Below the pieces are notes generated by a model, which saw nothing but the letters and a program-made list of their open reading frames with translations, was not told the DNA's origin and searched no databases. DNA of 64,000 nucleotides from positions 1,364,001 to 1,428,000 of the forward strand of contig NZ_SMGE01000001.1 in the NCBI RefSeq assembly GCF_004339525.1, in the 5' to 3' direction. The DNA is from Flavobacterium sp. 90. GTDB lineage: Bacteria; Bacteroidota; Bacteroidia; Flavobacteriales; Flavobacteriaceae. A program made the position numbers and the translations under genes. Below, one piece after another: positions 18,973 through 28,455 of the stretch (the first letter of the stretch is position 1; every line of letters starts with the position of its first letter).

Positions 18973-20315
18973 CTTTTCGAGAATGAAACTTCTACACCAA
19001 CTGGTTTTAATGTAATTAAAGGATTAAACTGAGCTTCATCTGTATTGGATTTAATCTCATATTTTTTTACAATTTGAGCAATAGTCAAACACATTTCATA
19101 AATAGCAAACCCCGCTCCTATGCACATTCTGGGACCGGCGCCAAAAGGATAAAAGTATTGCATAGAAAGCTTTTTCTGCTCTCCAAGAAATCGTTCCGGA
19201 TTAAATTCATCCGGGTTTACCCAATATTTAGGATTTCGATGTAATTCGTAAAAAGAAACCCCAATAAGAGTTTCCTTTTTTATATGAAAACCTGCGAGCA
19301 TATCATCAGTAACATTTTCCCTGTCTGTAATCCATGCAGGGGGATACAAACGCATCGATTCATTTAAAACAGCATTTGTATAGGTCATTTTTTGAAGTTG
19401 CTCAACAATGTCATTTGTTTGAGATTCTATTCCGATAATCTCATCAAGAACTTTTTGTTGCACATCAGCGTTTCTTCCCAAAAGATGAAGTGTAAATGTC
19501 AAAGCATTTGCAGTTGTTTCATGACCAGCTATAAACAAAATTTTTATTTCATCAACTAATTGCTTAACCGACATGCCTTCTCCTGTATCTTCATATCGGG
19601 TTTCTAAAAGCATATTCAGCAAGTCGTTAATCTCTTCTTTCGAAGTCAATCTCTGCTCAATGATTTCCTGAATGATTCCATTATTTTCTTCTGCCAATTC
19701 AAGATGTTTTTTCACCTGTCCGGTAACAGAAAACCACCATCCTTTATGTGGAAGTCTAATTTCTTTGATTAAAAAATTCTGAACTTCTTCAATAATAAAT
19801 TTTATACGAGTTAGCTTTTCTTCTGAAATGGAAAATTGAAATAGTGATTTAGCCACAACATTAAAGGCTAATTGACTCATTATAGGAAAAAGATCAATTG
19901 CCTTTTCTTCTATTAAATTATCCAATTCAGAAGCAATAGTCAAATTCATATTCTCAACTAACTGATTCATCTTTTGCTTATGAAAAGCTGGCTGAATTAA
20001 CCTTCTTTGCTTTAGCCAAAAATCACCGTCAACAGTCAAAAGTCCTTTCCCTAAATACTTTGAAAGATATACAGATTGAAATTTTGACTTATGATAATTC
20101 TTTTGATTTTTTTGTAAAATATACTGGGCAATTTCATTATCTCGTGATAAAATGATATGCTTAGAAAAACCAATTTTAAGAGAAAAAGAATCTCCAAATT
20201 CCTCAAAATATCTTTTATGGTATGGAATTGGATTTCTACGCACTCCTTCAGCATTGAGAAAAAATCTTAATATCGAAAGTCTGCCCGGGTAATTATATTT
20301 TTTGTTCTCAGACAT
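18969..20315 (-). CDS. Cytochrome P450
   Basis: This is a heme-thiolate monooxygenase of 448 aa, normal length for a bacterial P450, soluble and without a signal peptide or membrane anchor. The I-helix oxygen-activation motif AGHETT is at 263-268, the K-helix ExxR at E319-R322, PERF at 373-376, and the heme loop [10 protein letters not shown] at 391-400 with Cys398 as the axial ligand. All catalytic motifs are intact. The substrate cannot be read from the sequence and no dedicated ferredoxin or reductase lies nearby. The gene starts 11 bp after ruvB and overlaps queG by 4 bp, so it is co-transcribed with DNA-repair and tRNA-modification genes. Confidence 0.95.
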   Translation of the reverse strand: MSENKKYNYPGRLSILRFFLNAEGVRRNPIPYHKRYFEEFGDSFSLKIGFSKHIILSRDNEIAQYILQKNQKNYHKSKFQSVYLSKYLGKGLLTVDGDFWLKQRRLIQPAFHKQKMNQLVENMNLTIASELDNLIEEKAIDLFPIMSQLAFNVVAKSLFQFSISEEKLTRIKFIIEEVQNFLIKEIRLPHKGWWFSVTGQVKKHLELAEENNGIIQEIIEQRLTSKEEINDLLNMLLETRYEDTGEGMSVKQLVDEIKILFIAGHETTANALTFTLHLLGRNADVQQKVLDEIIGIESQTNDIVEQLQKMTYTNAVLNESMRLYPPAWITDRENVTDDMLAGFHIKKETLIGVSFYELHRNPKYWVNPDEFNPERFLGEQKKLSMQYFYPFGAGPRMCIGAGFAIYEMCLTIAQIVKKYEIKSNTDEAQFNPLITLKPVGVEVSFSKR

Positions 20316-20326
20316 TTTAAATAGAA

Positions 20327-21349
20327 TTAAAACAATCCACCCTGAATGTTGGTGTTTATTTTTCCCAAATGTTTATAGGCCTTATCTGTAACTTCTCGAC
20401 CACGCGGAGTACGCATAATAAAACCTTCCTGAATCAAAAATGGTTCATATACTTCCTCAATGGTTTCACTACTTTCCGAAACGGCAGTTGCCAAAGTTGA
20501 AAGACCAACTGGTCCACCTTTGAACTTATTAATAATCGTCAATAGAATCTTATTATCCATTTCATCCAATCCGTGCGCATCAACATTAAGTGCTTTTAAA
20601 GCATAACGTGCAATTTCAAGATCTATGGTTCCGTTGCCTTTAATCTGTGCAAAATCTCGAACTCTTCGCAACAAAGCATTTGCTATACGAGGTGTACCAC
20701 GACTTCTACCAGCAATTTCGATAGCAGCATCCAATGATATTGGCATTTTAAGTATAGAAGAACTTCTTTCGACAATAGTTGTCAAAAGTTCAGTAGTATA
20801 ATATTGTAATCGTGATGAAATTCCGAAACGTGCACGCATTGGAGCCGTTAATAATCCTGAACGAGTTGTAGCACCAATTAAAGTAAAAGGATTTAAATTG
20901 ATTTGTACCGTTCTGGCATTTGGACCAGATTCGATCATAATATCGATCTTAAAATCTTCCATTGCCGAATATAAATACTCTTCGACAATTGGACTTAAAC
21001 GATGAATTTCATCAATAAATAAAACGTCTCTCTCATCAAGATTTGTCAATAAACCAGCCAAATCACCAGGTTTATCCAAAACAGGACCAGATGTAATTTT
21101 AATTCCAACTTCAAGTTCATTAGCAAGAATATTTGCCAAAGTAGTTTTTCCTAAGCCGGGAGGACCATGAAAAAGTGTATGATCAAGAGCTTCACCACGT
21201 TGATTGGCTGCAGCTACAAAAACTTTCAAATTCTCTAAAACTTGATCTTGTCCGGCAAAATCATCAAAGGACAGCGGACGTAATCTTTTTTCAAGATCTA
21301 ATTCTTCTGGGTTATACCCATTTGTAGTGGGATCTAGGTTCTCATTCAT
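20327..21349 (-). CDS. ruvB: Holliday junction branch migration helicase RuvB
   Basis: RuvB is the AAA+ motor that, with RuvA, drives branch migration of Holliday junctions in recombinational repair. Walker A GPPGLGKT is at 62-69, Walker B FIDEIH at 111-116, the sensor GATTRSG at 159-165 and the arginine-finger region MRARFG from 171. The C-terminal winged helix includes RTPRGR. At 340 aa the length is standard. It is the first gene of the operon with the P450 and queG. The start at 21349 gives the expected N-terminus. Confidence 0.98.
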   Translation of the reverse strand: MNENLDPTTNGYNPEELDLEKRLRPLSFDDFAGQDQVLENLKVFVAAANQRGEALDHTLFHGPPGLGKTTLANILANELEVGIKITSGPVLDKPGDLAGLLTNLDERDVLFIDEIHRLSPIVEEYLYSAMEDFKIDIMIESGPNARTVQINLNPFTLIGATTRSGLLTAPMRARFGISSRLQYYTTELLTTIVERSSSILKMPISLDAAIEIAGRSRGTPRIANALLRRVRDFAQIKGNGTIDLEIARYALKALNVDAHGLDEMDNKILLTIINKFKGGPVGLSTLATAVSESSETIEEVYEPFLIQEGFIMRTPRGREVTDKAYKHLGKINTNIQGGLF

Positions 21350-21353
21350 TTTA

Positions 21354-21361
21354 CAAAGATA
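21354..21361 (-). promoter_or_regulatory. -7 box before ruvB (tentative)
   Basis: TATCTTTG on the minus strand fits the Bacteroidota -7 consensus TAnnTTTG. It ends only 4 bases before the ruvB ATG, which would make the transcript nearly leaderless. No TTG lies at a proper distance upstream, so this is weak. Confidence 0.3.
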
Positions 21362-21443
21362 GACAAAGTAATCAGTTTGTAAAACAGATAAATCTCAAAT
21401 AAAATACTGAAACTTAAAGTCAAATTCTAACTTTAGCCAAAAC

Positions 21444-21475
21444 AAAAAAGACCATCTTTTCAGATGGTCTTTTTT
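21444..21475 (-). terminator. Terminator of the act-cox operon
   Basis: A perfect 14-bp stem, AAAAAAGACCATCT (21444-21457) with AGATGGTCTTTTTT (21462-21475), closes a 4-nt loop that reads GAAA on the minus strand, followed by a T run. It lies 8 bp after the coxA stop and ends the long respiratory operon. Confidence 0.9.
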
Positions 21476-21483
21476 AAATATTT

Positions 21484-23286
21484 TTAGTGGTGTAAAACTT
21501 CTTCACCTGCTTTCATTGGTACATTTTGCGGTACAAAATCTACATCGTGATTTGGGTTACTATAGTCATACGGCCAACGATATACGTGAGGAATTTCACC
21601 TGGCCAGTTACCGTGAATATGTTCTACTGGAGTAGTCCATTCTAATGTTGTAGATCTCCATGGATTCTGAACTGCTTTCTTACCGTAGAAAATACTACTA
21701 AAGAAGTTGTACAAGAATACTAATTGGAACGCTCCCCCTACAAGAGCAAATGTTGTAATTAAAACATTCACATTTTGTAAATCATCAAATAATGGGAAGT
21801 TTGTATTTGTATAATAACGTCTTGGTAGACCAGCTAATCCTATAAAGTGCATTGGGAAGAAAACTCCGTAAGCACAAACTGCTGTTACCCAAAAGTGAAT
21901 ATAACCTAAGTTTTTGTTCAACATTTTTCCGTACATTTTAGGGAACCAGTGGTAAATACCAGCAAACATTCCATAAAGTGCAGAGATACCCATTACTAAG
22001 TGAAAGTGAGCAATTACAAAGTATGTATCGTGAACATTAATATCTAAAGTACTATCTCCTAAAATGATTCCTGTTAAACCTCCAGTGATGAAAGTAGAAA
22101 CCATTCCGATAGAGAATAACATTGCAGGGTTAAATTGCAGGTTACCTTTCCATAATGTTGTGATCCAGTTGAACGCTTTTACAGCAGATGGAATCGCAAT
22201 CAATAAAGTTGTAAAGGTAAATACAGATCCTAAGAAAGGATTCATACCTGAAATAAACATGTGGTGACCCCAAACAATTGTAGATAAAAATGCAATTGCA
22301 AGAACTGACATGATCATCGCTCTGTATCCAAAAATTGGTTTACGAGAATTCGTAGCCATAATTTCAGAAACAAGACCCATTGCAGGTAAGATTACGATAT
22401 AAACCTCAGGGTGACCTAAAAACCAGAATAAGTGTTCGAACAATACTGGAGAACCACCTTGGTAATGTAAAACTTCTCCAGCGATATAAATATCAGATAA
22501 GAAGAATGAAGTACCAAAACTTCTATCAAAAATCAATAATAATGCTGCAGATAACAATACTGGAAATGAAATAACACCAATAATAGCTGTTACGAAGAAT
22601 GTCCAGATTGTAAGTGGAAGTCTTGTCATAGACATTCCTTTAGTTCTTAAGTTGATAACTGTAACAATGTAATTTAAAGATCCCATTAAAGAAGATGCAA
22701 TAAAGATTGCCATTGAAACCAACCATAAAGTCATACCTGTTCCAGAACCTGGAATTGCTTGTGGCAATGCACTTAATGGAGGATAAATTGTCCAACCTGC
22801 AGAAGCTGGTCCAGCTTCAACAAATAAAGAAGACAACATAATCACAGCAGACAAGAAAAACAACCAGTATGAAATCATATTCATAAATCCAGAAGCCATA
22901 TCTCTTGCTCCAATTTGAAGTGGAATAAGTAAGTTACTAAAAGTACCACTTAAACCAGCCGTCAGTACAAAGAATACCATGATAGTACCGTGAATTGTAA
23001 CTAAGGCCAAATAAATATCATTTGCCATTACACCATCTGGTGCAAATTTATCTCCTAATAAAACATTAAAGATTTTGAAAGACTCTTCTGGCCATGCTAA
23101 TTGCATTCTGAAAAGCAAAGACATTGCAATACCAATAATTCCCATGATAATACCGGTAATTAAGTATTGCTTAGCAATCATTTTGTGATCAATACTAAAT
23201 ATATATTTAGTAATGAACGTGTCTTTATGATGATGTTCGTGCTCGTGATCGTGTCCGTGATCGTGATCGTGCGCTTCTGCTGACAT
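21484..23286 (-). CDS. coxA: Cytochrome c oxidase subunit I (aa3 type)
   Basis: This is the catalytic membrane subunit that reduces O2 to water and pumps protons in the inner membrane. Heme a ligands are H99 (TIHGT) and H429; heme a3 is bound by H427 in AHFHL. CuB ligands are H292, H341 and H342, with the HPEVY motif (292-296) giving the His-Tyr crosslink and the E294 proton gate. About 12 membrane helices are present. Residues 6-20 are almost entirely His, Asp, Glu and Gly, an unusual tail that could bind metal. It is the last gene of the act-cox operon and 31 bp separate it from coxB. No subunit III gene is in the window. Confidence 0.97.
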   Translation of the reverse strand: MSAEAHDHDHGHDHEHEHHHKDTFITKYIFSIDHKMIAKQYLITGIIMGIIGIAMSLLFRMQLAWPEESFKIFNVLLGDKFAPDGVMANDIYLALVTIHGTIMVFFVLTAGLSGTFSNLLIPLQIGARDMASGFMNMISYWLFFLSAVIMLSSLFVEAGPASAGWTIYPPLSALPQAIPGSGTGMTLWLVSMAIFIASSLMGSLNYIVTVINLRTKGMSMTRLPLTIWTFFVTAIIGVISFPVLLSAALLLIFDRSFGTSFFLSDIYIAGEVLHYQGGSPVLFEHLFWFLGHPEVYIVILPAMGLVSEIMATNSRKPIFGYRAMIMSVLAIAFLSTIVWGHHMFISGMNPFLGSVFTFTTLLIAIPSAVKAFNWITTLWKGNLQFNPAMLFSIGMVSTFITGGLTGIILGDSTLDINVHDTYFVIAHFHLVMGISALYGMFAGIYHWFPKMYGKMLNKNLGYIHFWVTAVCAYGVFFPMHFIGLAGLPRRYYTNTNFPLFDDLQNVNVLITTFALVGGAFQLVFLYNFFSSIFYGKKAVQNPWRSTTLEWTTPVEHIHGNWPGEIPHVYRWPYDYSNPNHDVDFVPQNVPMKAGEEVLHH

Positions 23287-23317
23287 ATATGTGTACTTTA
23301 AATTTTCTTAATAAATA

Positions 23318-24508
23318 TTATTTCATAGCAACTTTAGCTACAACTGCTTTTACAGTATCAATAACTGCTTTAACAGTATCTTTAGCAGTACTATCTGTAG
23401 TCGCTTTCGCTCCTGCTTCTTCAGCTGGTTTTTTAGCAGCTTCAGCCGTTTTAATATCCTGTGCTAAAGTAGTTTTTTCGCTTAACCATTTTTTATACTC
23501 TTCAGGAGTATCAACAACAACTTTCATTTGCATGTTGTAATGAGAAGCTCCACAAATTTTATTACATAATAATAAATAATCAAATGTATAAGGATCTAAA
23601 GCTGTACCACCTTTAGCAACTAACTCAACACTTTTTTCAGCTCTTAGTTTATTGATGTTCGCAACTTTTTCGACCATAAATGGTAACTCTCTGTATTCAG
23701 AAGTTGTGTAAGTTGGAATAAAAGCAAACTCAGTAACCATTCCGGGAACACAGTTCATTTGCGCTCTAAAGTGAGGCATATAAGCTGAGTGCAATACGTC
23801 TTGAGAACGCATTTTGAAATGTATCTTTTTACCTTTTGGAATATGCAATTCAGAAACTACGATATCATCTTGAGAATTAGGATCTGACATATCAACTCCT
23901 AAAGTATTCACACCTTCAATCAAACGTACGTTTGCTTTTCCTAAAACATTATCTTGTCCAGCATATCTTGCAGTCCATTTGAATTGTTGAGCATATAATT
24001 CGATTTCGATTACATCTTCATCTTTATCAACGAACATAATGTTGTTCCAAGCGTACAATCCGTAAAGAATCAAACAAGCCAAAACTACAGATGGAATAAT
24101 ACTCCAAATTGCTTCTAATTTATTACTATCAGCAAAGAATAATGCTTTTTTATCTTTATGACCTCTATTTTTGAAAGAGAACCAATATAATAAACCTTGT
24201 GTAATAAATTGAACTACAAAAATTAAAACCCAAGTAATATTCATTAAGTTATCTACTAAAAGTCCATGCTCTGAAGCAGGAGTATGAAGTGCTAAACCAC
24301 CCCATTTTAGTAAACCATAAATCGTAAATATATATATGAAAGCTAAGAAGCCAAACATAATATACCCTTGAATATTATTATCATTATCCGATGCAACCTG
24401 AGAATCGTCCGAAGAAGATCCTACTTGAGTAAGATCAAATATCTTGGTCAATTGCCACAATGCAACTGCTAATAAAACTAAAACTATAATTACCAACAAA
24501 CTTGTCAT
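23318..24508 (-). CDS. coxB: Cytochrome c oxidase subunit II
   Basis: This subunit takes electrons from cytochrome c through its CuA centre on the periplasmic side. CuA ligands are H240, C315, C319, H323 and M326. The residue between the cysteines that is usually Glu is Lys here (CNKIC); it binds through its backbone, so function is plausible. Membrane segments are near residues 1-22, 48-68, 88-110 and 132-155. The last 45 residues are Ala/Lys/Thr-rich and probably disordered. At 396 aa it is longer than classic subunit II because of these extra N-terminal helices and the tail, as expected for oxidases that form a supercomplex with Alternative Complex III. It lies between actF and coxA. Confidence 0.95.
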   Translation of the reverse strand: MTSLLVIIVLVLLAVALWQLTKIFDLTQVGSSSDDSQVASDNDNNIQGYIMFGFLAFIYIFTIYGLLKWGGLALHTPASEHGLLVDNLMNITWVLIFVVQFITQGLLYWFSFKNRGHKDKKALFFADSNKLEAIWSIIPSVVLACLILYGLYAWNNIMFVDKDEDVIEIELYAQQFKWTARYAGQDNVLGKANVRLIEGVNTLGVDMSDPNSQDDIVVSELHIPKGKKIHFKMRSQDVLHSAYMPHFRAQMNCVPGMVTEFAFIPTYTTSEYRELPFMVEKVANINKLRAEKSVELVAKGGTALDPYTFDYLLLCNKICGASHYNMQMKVVVDTPEEYKKWLSEKTTLAQDIKTAEAAKKPAEEAGAKATTDSTAKDTVKAVIDTVKAVVAKVAMK

Positions 24509-24527
24509 CTGTTTACTTCTTTAAATA

Positions 24528-25922
24528 TTAATAATGAAAATGTTTACTTTCTTCAATGAAAGGATTTCTTTTTGCTAACAAAGGAGCTTTAGTTAATGCA
24601 GTAAATACAACAAAAATAAATAAACCTAAGAAGAAAAGTATAGATGCAATTTCAGAAACTCCAATAAACCATTTATCTCCAACTGTACCAGGCATAATCA
24701 TATTAAAGAAATCTACATAGTGACCTAATAAGATAACAATACCTGCCATTACAATAACCCAGCTAAGACGTTTGAAGTCTGTGTTGATTAATATTAATAA
24801 TGGGAACACAAAGTTCATAACTACAGCACCAAAGAATGGTAAATTGTATAATTGAATTCTTGTTACGAAGTAAGTTACCTCTTCCGGAATGTTAGCATAC
24901 CAGATTAACATGAATTGAGAGAACCATAAATAAGTCCAGAAAACACTAATACCAAACATAAATTTAGCTAAATCATGAATATGGCTTGTATTTACATACT
25001 CTAAATATCCTTTAGATTTTAAGTAAACAGTTACTAATGCAATTGCAGTAATACCACTTACAAAGAAAGATGCGAAAACATACCATCCAAATAAAGTACT
25101 GAACCAGTGTGGATCAATTGACATAATCCAATCCCAAGACATAATAGACTCAGACACGATAAAGAATACTAAGAAACCAGCAGTTAACTTAAAGTTCTTT
25201 TTGTAATATAGATCATCGTTAGCTTCGTCTTGAGCTAAACAATTTTTTCTAGATTGGTAACGATATAAATTCCATCCTATTAAAAAGATAGCCGCTCTAA
25301 TAATCCAGAAAGTGAAGTTTAAATAACCTGCTTTACCAGCGATAATTTTATCATAATTTGCACTAGCAGGATCAGTAACCCCTTCACCTAACCATACAAA
25401 AACATGATTAAAGTGCAACCCGCAAAGAATTAAAATAACAAAGAAAATAATTGAACCTACTGGTAAGTAAGCCGTGATTCCTTGCATAACTCTAAACAAA
25501 ACTGGAGACCAACCTGCCTGAGCAACTTGTTGAATAGCATAAAATGCTAAAGTTCCCATAGAAAGTAGTAAGAAGAAAATACAAGCAACGTATAAAGCTG
25601 ACCAAGGCTTATTTTGCAATTGGTGCAATACATGCGTTAAATGTTCTTTGTGCTCATCAGCAGCATTTACTGTTTCATGCTCACCACCTTTGTGTGATTC
25701 ATGTGAAGCTTCAGCAGCTTCGTGATGTCCAGCTTCTTGATGTGATGTTTCTGCTGTTGCTTCATGCGCAGCACCATGAGATCCATGTGCATCTGCAGCT
25801 AGAATTTTTTCAACTTCTTGAATATCTTTAGGAGCAGTTAAAAAACCATATCCAATTCCTAATATACCAAGGGCCATTAGGATGATAGAAAAAGTTTTTA
25901 ATTTACTTGAAAATGTATACAT
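24528..25922 (-). CDS. actF: Alternative Complex III subunit ActF (NrfD-like membrane protein)
   Basis: ActF is one of two NrfD-like quinol-handling membrane subunits of Alternative Complex III, the bc1-independent quinol:cytochrome c oxidoreductase. About ten hydrophobic helices are visible. The ATG at 25922 (464 aa, MYTFSSKLK) is preferred. A frame-open TTG at 25949 directly abuts the actE stop and would add nine residues, and it is less likely. A soluble, His-rich segment at about residues 45-95 contains repeated HxxH spacing (GSHGAAHEA, GHHEAAEASHESHK), unusual for the family fold and perhaps metal-binding. The gene order actABCDEF-coxBA matches the operon of F. johnsoniae. Confidence 0.93.
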   Translation of the reverse strand: MYTFSSKLKTFSIILMALGILGIGYGFLTAPKDIQEVEKILAADAHGSHGAAHEATAETSHQEAGHHEAAEASHESHKGGEHETVNAADEHKEHLTHVLHQLQNKPWSALYVACIFFLLLSMGTLAFYAIQQVAQAGWSPVLFRVMQGITAYLPVGSIIFFVILILCGLHFNHVFVWLGEGVTDPASANYDKIIAGKAGYLNFTFWIIRAAIFLIGWNLYRYQSRKNCLAQDEANDDLYYKKNFKLTAGFLVFFIVSESIMSWDWIMSIDPHWFSTLFGWYVFASFFVSGITAIALVTVYLKSKGYLEYVNTSHIHDLAKFMFGISVFWTYLWFSQFMLIWYANIPEEVTYFVTRIQLYNLPFFGAVVMNFVFPLLILINTDFKRLSWVIVMAGIVILLGHYVDFFNMIMPGTVGDKWFIGVSEIASILFFLGLFIFVVFTALTKAPLLAKRNPFIEESKHFHY

Positions 25923-25949
25923 ATCTATTACGATCAGTTTGTTCAACAA

Positions 25950-26495
25950 TTATAATTGGCTTCTTAGTTTTAGAACATAGTCAGCAACTAACCAACGTTC
26001 GTGGGCACTTAATTGATTTGCATGCGAACCCATTGCATTTAGACCATAAGTTTCAACGTGAAAGATACTTCCTTCAGTGATGTCTCTGTCTTTATAGTTA
26101 GGTACTCCAAGAAATTTTTCTCTTTCAACCAATTTACCTTTACCGTTTCCAGTTGCACCATGACAACTAATACAGTAAATTTCGAAAAGTTCTTTTCCTT
26201 TTCCGGAATTTCTTTCGATAGAATCCAAAGGAGATTTTAAATTAGCTTTTGCCAATTCGTAACCTGCAGTTGAATTTTCATATTCATAAGGCTCAAAACC
26301 TCTATTGATACTTCCTTCTGCAGGAAGCTGTCCTTCTTTTCCACCTTTAAATATTTTTGCTTCTGAATAGGTTTCATATCCTACAGACTCATACATATTA
26401 GGGAAATACTGATAGTTTGGTGCCGAATTATTGTGGCAAGATGAAACTAAAATAGTTATACCAACTAAAAGTGTTATTTTATATATCCTTTTCAT
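25950..26495 (-). CDS. actE: Alternative Complex III subunit ActE (monoheme cytochrome c lipoprotein)
   Basis: This 181-aa protein passes electrons from the ActB/ActA part of the complex towards cytochrome c or the oxidase. A lipoprotein signal ends with LVSSC (Cys20), so the mature protein is anchored by lipid on the periplasmic face. The heme c site is C108-I-S-C-H112. A Met in GLNAMGSH near residue 155 is the likely sixth ligand. It sits 8 bp after actD and 27 bp before the actF ATG. Confidence 0.94.
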   Translation of the reverse strand: MKRIYKITLLVGITILVSSCHNNSAPNYQYFPNMYESVGYETYSEAKIFKGGKEGQLPAEGSINRGFEPYEYENSTAGYELAKANLKSPLDSIERNSGKGKELFEIYCISCHGATGNGKGKLVEREKFLGVPNYKDRDITEGSIFHVETYGLNAMGSHANQLSAHERWLVADYVLKLRSQL

Positions 26496-26503
26496 AGCTA
26501 CAA

Positions 26504-27028
26504 TTAATTCTTTTCAATTACTTTAACTTCAACAGCTCCTGTACCTTCGAAAAAAGAAACTAGTTCTACTTCGTTATCATTTACAGCAACTTCCATTAAA
26601 AAATGGTCATCTGTTGTTCTTACATCAGGATTCTCAGCTTCTTTGAATGGCCATAATCTACTTCTCATATAAAAAGTAATTACCATTAAGTGAGCAGCAA
26701 AAAATACTGTCATCTCAAACATAATAGGCACAAATGCAGGCATATTTTGAATGAAGCTAAAACTTGGTTTACCTCCAATATCCTGTGGCCAGTCATGAAT
26801 CATGATATAACTCATCATGGTTGTTGCAACAGAAATACCAACACATCCATATAAAAATGCACAAATTGCTAATCTTGTTGGTGCTAAACCCATAGCTTTA
26901 TCCAATCCGTGAACTGGGAATGGAGTAAAAACTTCTTCAATATGATGATGAGCAGCTCTGGTTTTCTTTACTGCATCCATCAAAATATCATCGTCATTAT
27001 AAATGGCGTATATTACTTTATTACTCAT
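26504..27028 (-). CDS. actD: Alternative Complex III subunit ActD (DUF3341)
   Basis: ActD is a 174-aa subunit with an N-terminal soluble DUF3341 domain and two central membrane helices (about residues 55-78 and 97-117). It carries no cofactor and helps hold the complex together. Its start overlaps the actC stop by 8 bases, which argues for coupled translation. ACIII membership rests on gene order and on the DUF3341-like pattern. Confidence 0.92.
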   Translation of the reverse strand: MSNKVIYAIYNDDDILMDAVKKTRAAHHHIEEVFTPFPVHGLDKAMGLAPTRLAICAFLYGCVGISVATTMMSYIMIHDWPQDIGGKPSFSFIQNMPAFVPIMFEMTVFFAAHLMVITFYMRSRLWPFKEAENPDVRTTDDHFLMEVAVNDNEVELVSFFEGTGAVEVKVIEKN

Positions 27029-28421
27029 GATGTGAATCTTTATTTGCTCTTTCTCTAATGTAATTATCTCCTGTTCCTTTCAAAATTGTTTTAACCTCTG
27101 CCTGAGCAATTACAGGGAATGTTCTAGAGTATAATAAAAACAATACGAAGAAGAAACCAATTGTTCCAATGAAAATTCCAATATCAACAAATGTTGGTGA
27201 AAACATTGTCCAAGAAGATGGAAGGTAATCTCTATGCAAAGAAGTAACAATAATTACGAATCTTTCAAACCACATTCCGATGTTTACTACAATCGAAATA
27301 ATAAAAGAGAACATGATACTTGTTCTTAATTTCTTGAACCACATAAATTGTGGAGAGAAAACGTTACAAGTCATCATCGACCAATATGCCCACCAGTAAG
27401 GTCCGGTAGCTCTGTTTAAGAACGCATATTGCTCATATTCTACTCCTGAATACCAAGCCACAAATAACTCAGTAATATATGCTACACCAACTATAGAACC
27501 TGTAATCATGATTACAATATTCATTAACTCAATATGTTGTAGTGTAATATAAGCTTCAAGATTAGATACTTTTCTCATAACGATCAACAATGTGTTTACC
27601 ATTGCAAATCCTGAGAATACCGCTCCAGCAACGAAGTATGGAGGGAAAATTGTTGTATGCCATCCAGGAATTACAGAAGTAGCAAAGTCCATCGATACAA
27701 TCGTGTGTACAGAAAGTACAAGAGGAGTAGCTAAACCAGCTAATACTAATGATACTTCTTCAAAACGTTGCCAATCTTTAGCTCTTCCACTCCATCCAAA
27801 ACTTAGGATAGAATAAACTCTTTTTGTAAAAGGAGTTACCGCTCTATCACGTAGCATTGCAAAGTCAGGCAATAAACCAGTCCACCAGAACACTAATGAT
27901 ACTGAAAGATATGTTGAGATTGCGAAAACGTCCCAAAGTAATGGTGAGTTAAAGTTTACCCATAAAGATCCAAATTGATTTGGAATAGGTAAAACCCAAT
28001 ACGCTAACCATGGACGTCCCATGTGAATAATTGGAAATAAACCAGCCTGAACAACAGAGAAGATAGTCATCGCTTCTGCAGAACGGTTAATCGCCATTCT
28101 CCAACGTTGACGGAAAAGTAATAATACCGCAGAAATTAATGTTCCGGCGTGACCAATACCAACCCACCAAACGAAGTTCGTGATATCCCAAGCCCAACCA
28201 ACTGTTTTATTTAATCCCCATGTTCCAATACCGGTAGATACGGTGTAAATTATACAACCTAACCCCCAAAGGAAGGCTATTAGTGCGATTGAAAATACAA
28301 TCCACCAATGTTTGTTTGCAGGTCCTTCAACAGGCGCAGCTACATCTACAGTTACATCGTGATAAGATTTATCACCAATAACTAAAGGTTTTCTAATGGG
28401 TGCTTCGTAGTGAGACGACAT
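27021..28421 (-). CDS. actC: Alternative Complex III subunit ActC (NrfD-like, quinol site)
   Basis: ActC is a 466-aa polytopic NrfD/PsrC-family protein with about ten helices. In the family it binds menaquinol next to the iron-sulfur subunit ActB and may take part in proton translocation. Visible features include WVGIGHAGTLISA, IHMGRPW, and DFATSVIPGWHTTIFPPYF, typical of the ActC branch. It follows actB by 34 bp and overlaps actD. Confidence 0.95.
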   Translation of the reverse strand: MSSHYEAPIRKPLVIGDKSYHDVTVDVAAPVEGPANKHWWIVFSIALIAFLWGLGCIIYTVSTGIGTWGLNKTVGWAWDITNFVWWVGIGHAGTLISAVLLLFRQRWRMAINRSAEAMTIFSVVQAGLFPIIHMGRPWLAYWVLPIPNQFGSLWVNFNSPLLWDVFAISTYLSVSLVFWWTGLLPDFAMLRDRAVTPFTKRVYSILSFGWSGRAKDWQRFEEVSLVLAGLATPLVLSVHTIVSMDFATSVIPGWHTTIFPPYFVAGAVFSGFAMVNTLLIVMRKVSNLEAYITLQHIELMNIVIMITGSIVGVAYITELFVAWYSGVEYEQYAFLNRATGPYWWAYWSMMTCNVFSPQFMWFKKLRTSIMFSFIISIVVNIGMWFERFVIIVTSLHRDYLPSSWTMFSPTFVDIGIFIGTIGFFFVLFLLYSRTFPVIAQAEVKTILKGTGDNYIRERANKDSHHE

Positions 28422-28455
28422 AATCCTTTATATGTTTCTTAATTAATAATTTATT

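Noticed and set aside
25923..25949. Longer ActF start at TTG
   Set aside because: The ATG at 25922 gives the usual N-terminus; the TTG start abuts the previous stop and adds residues with no family support.
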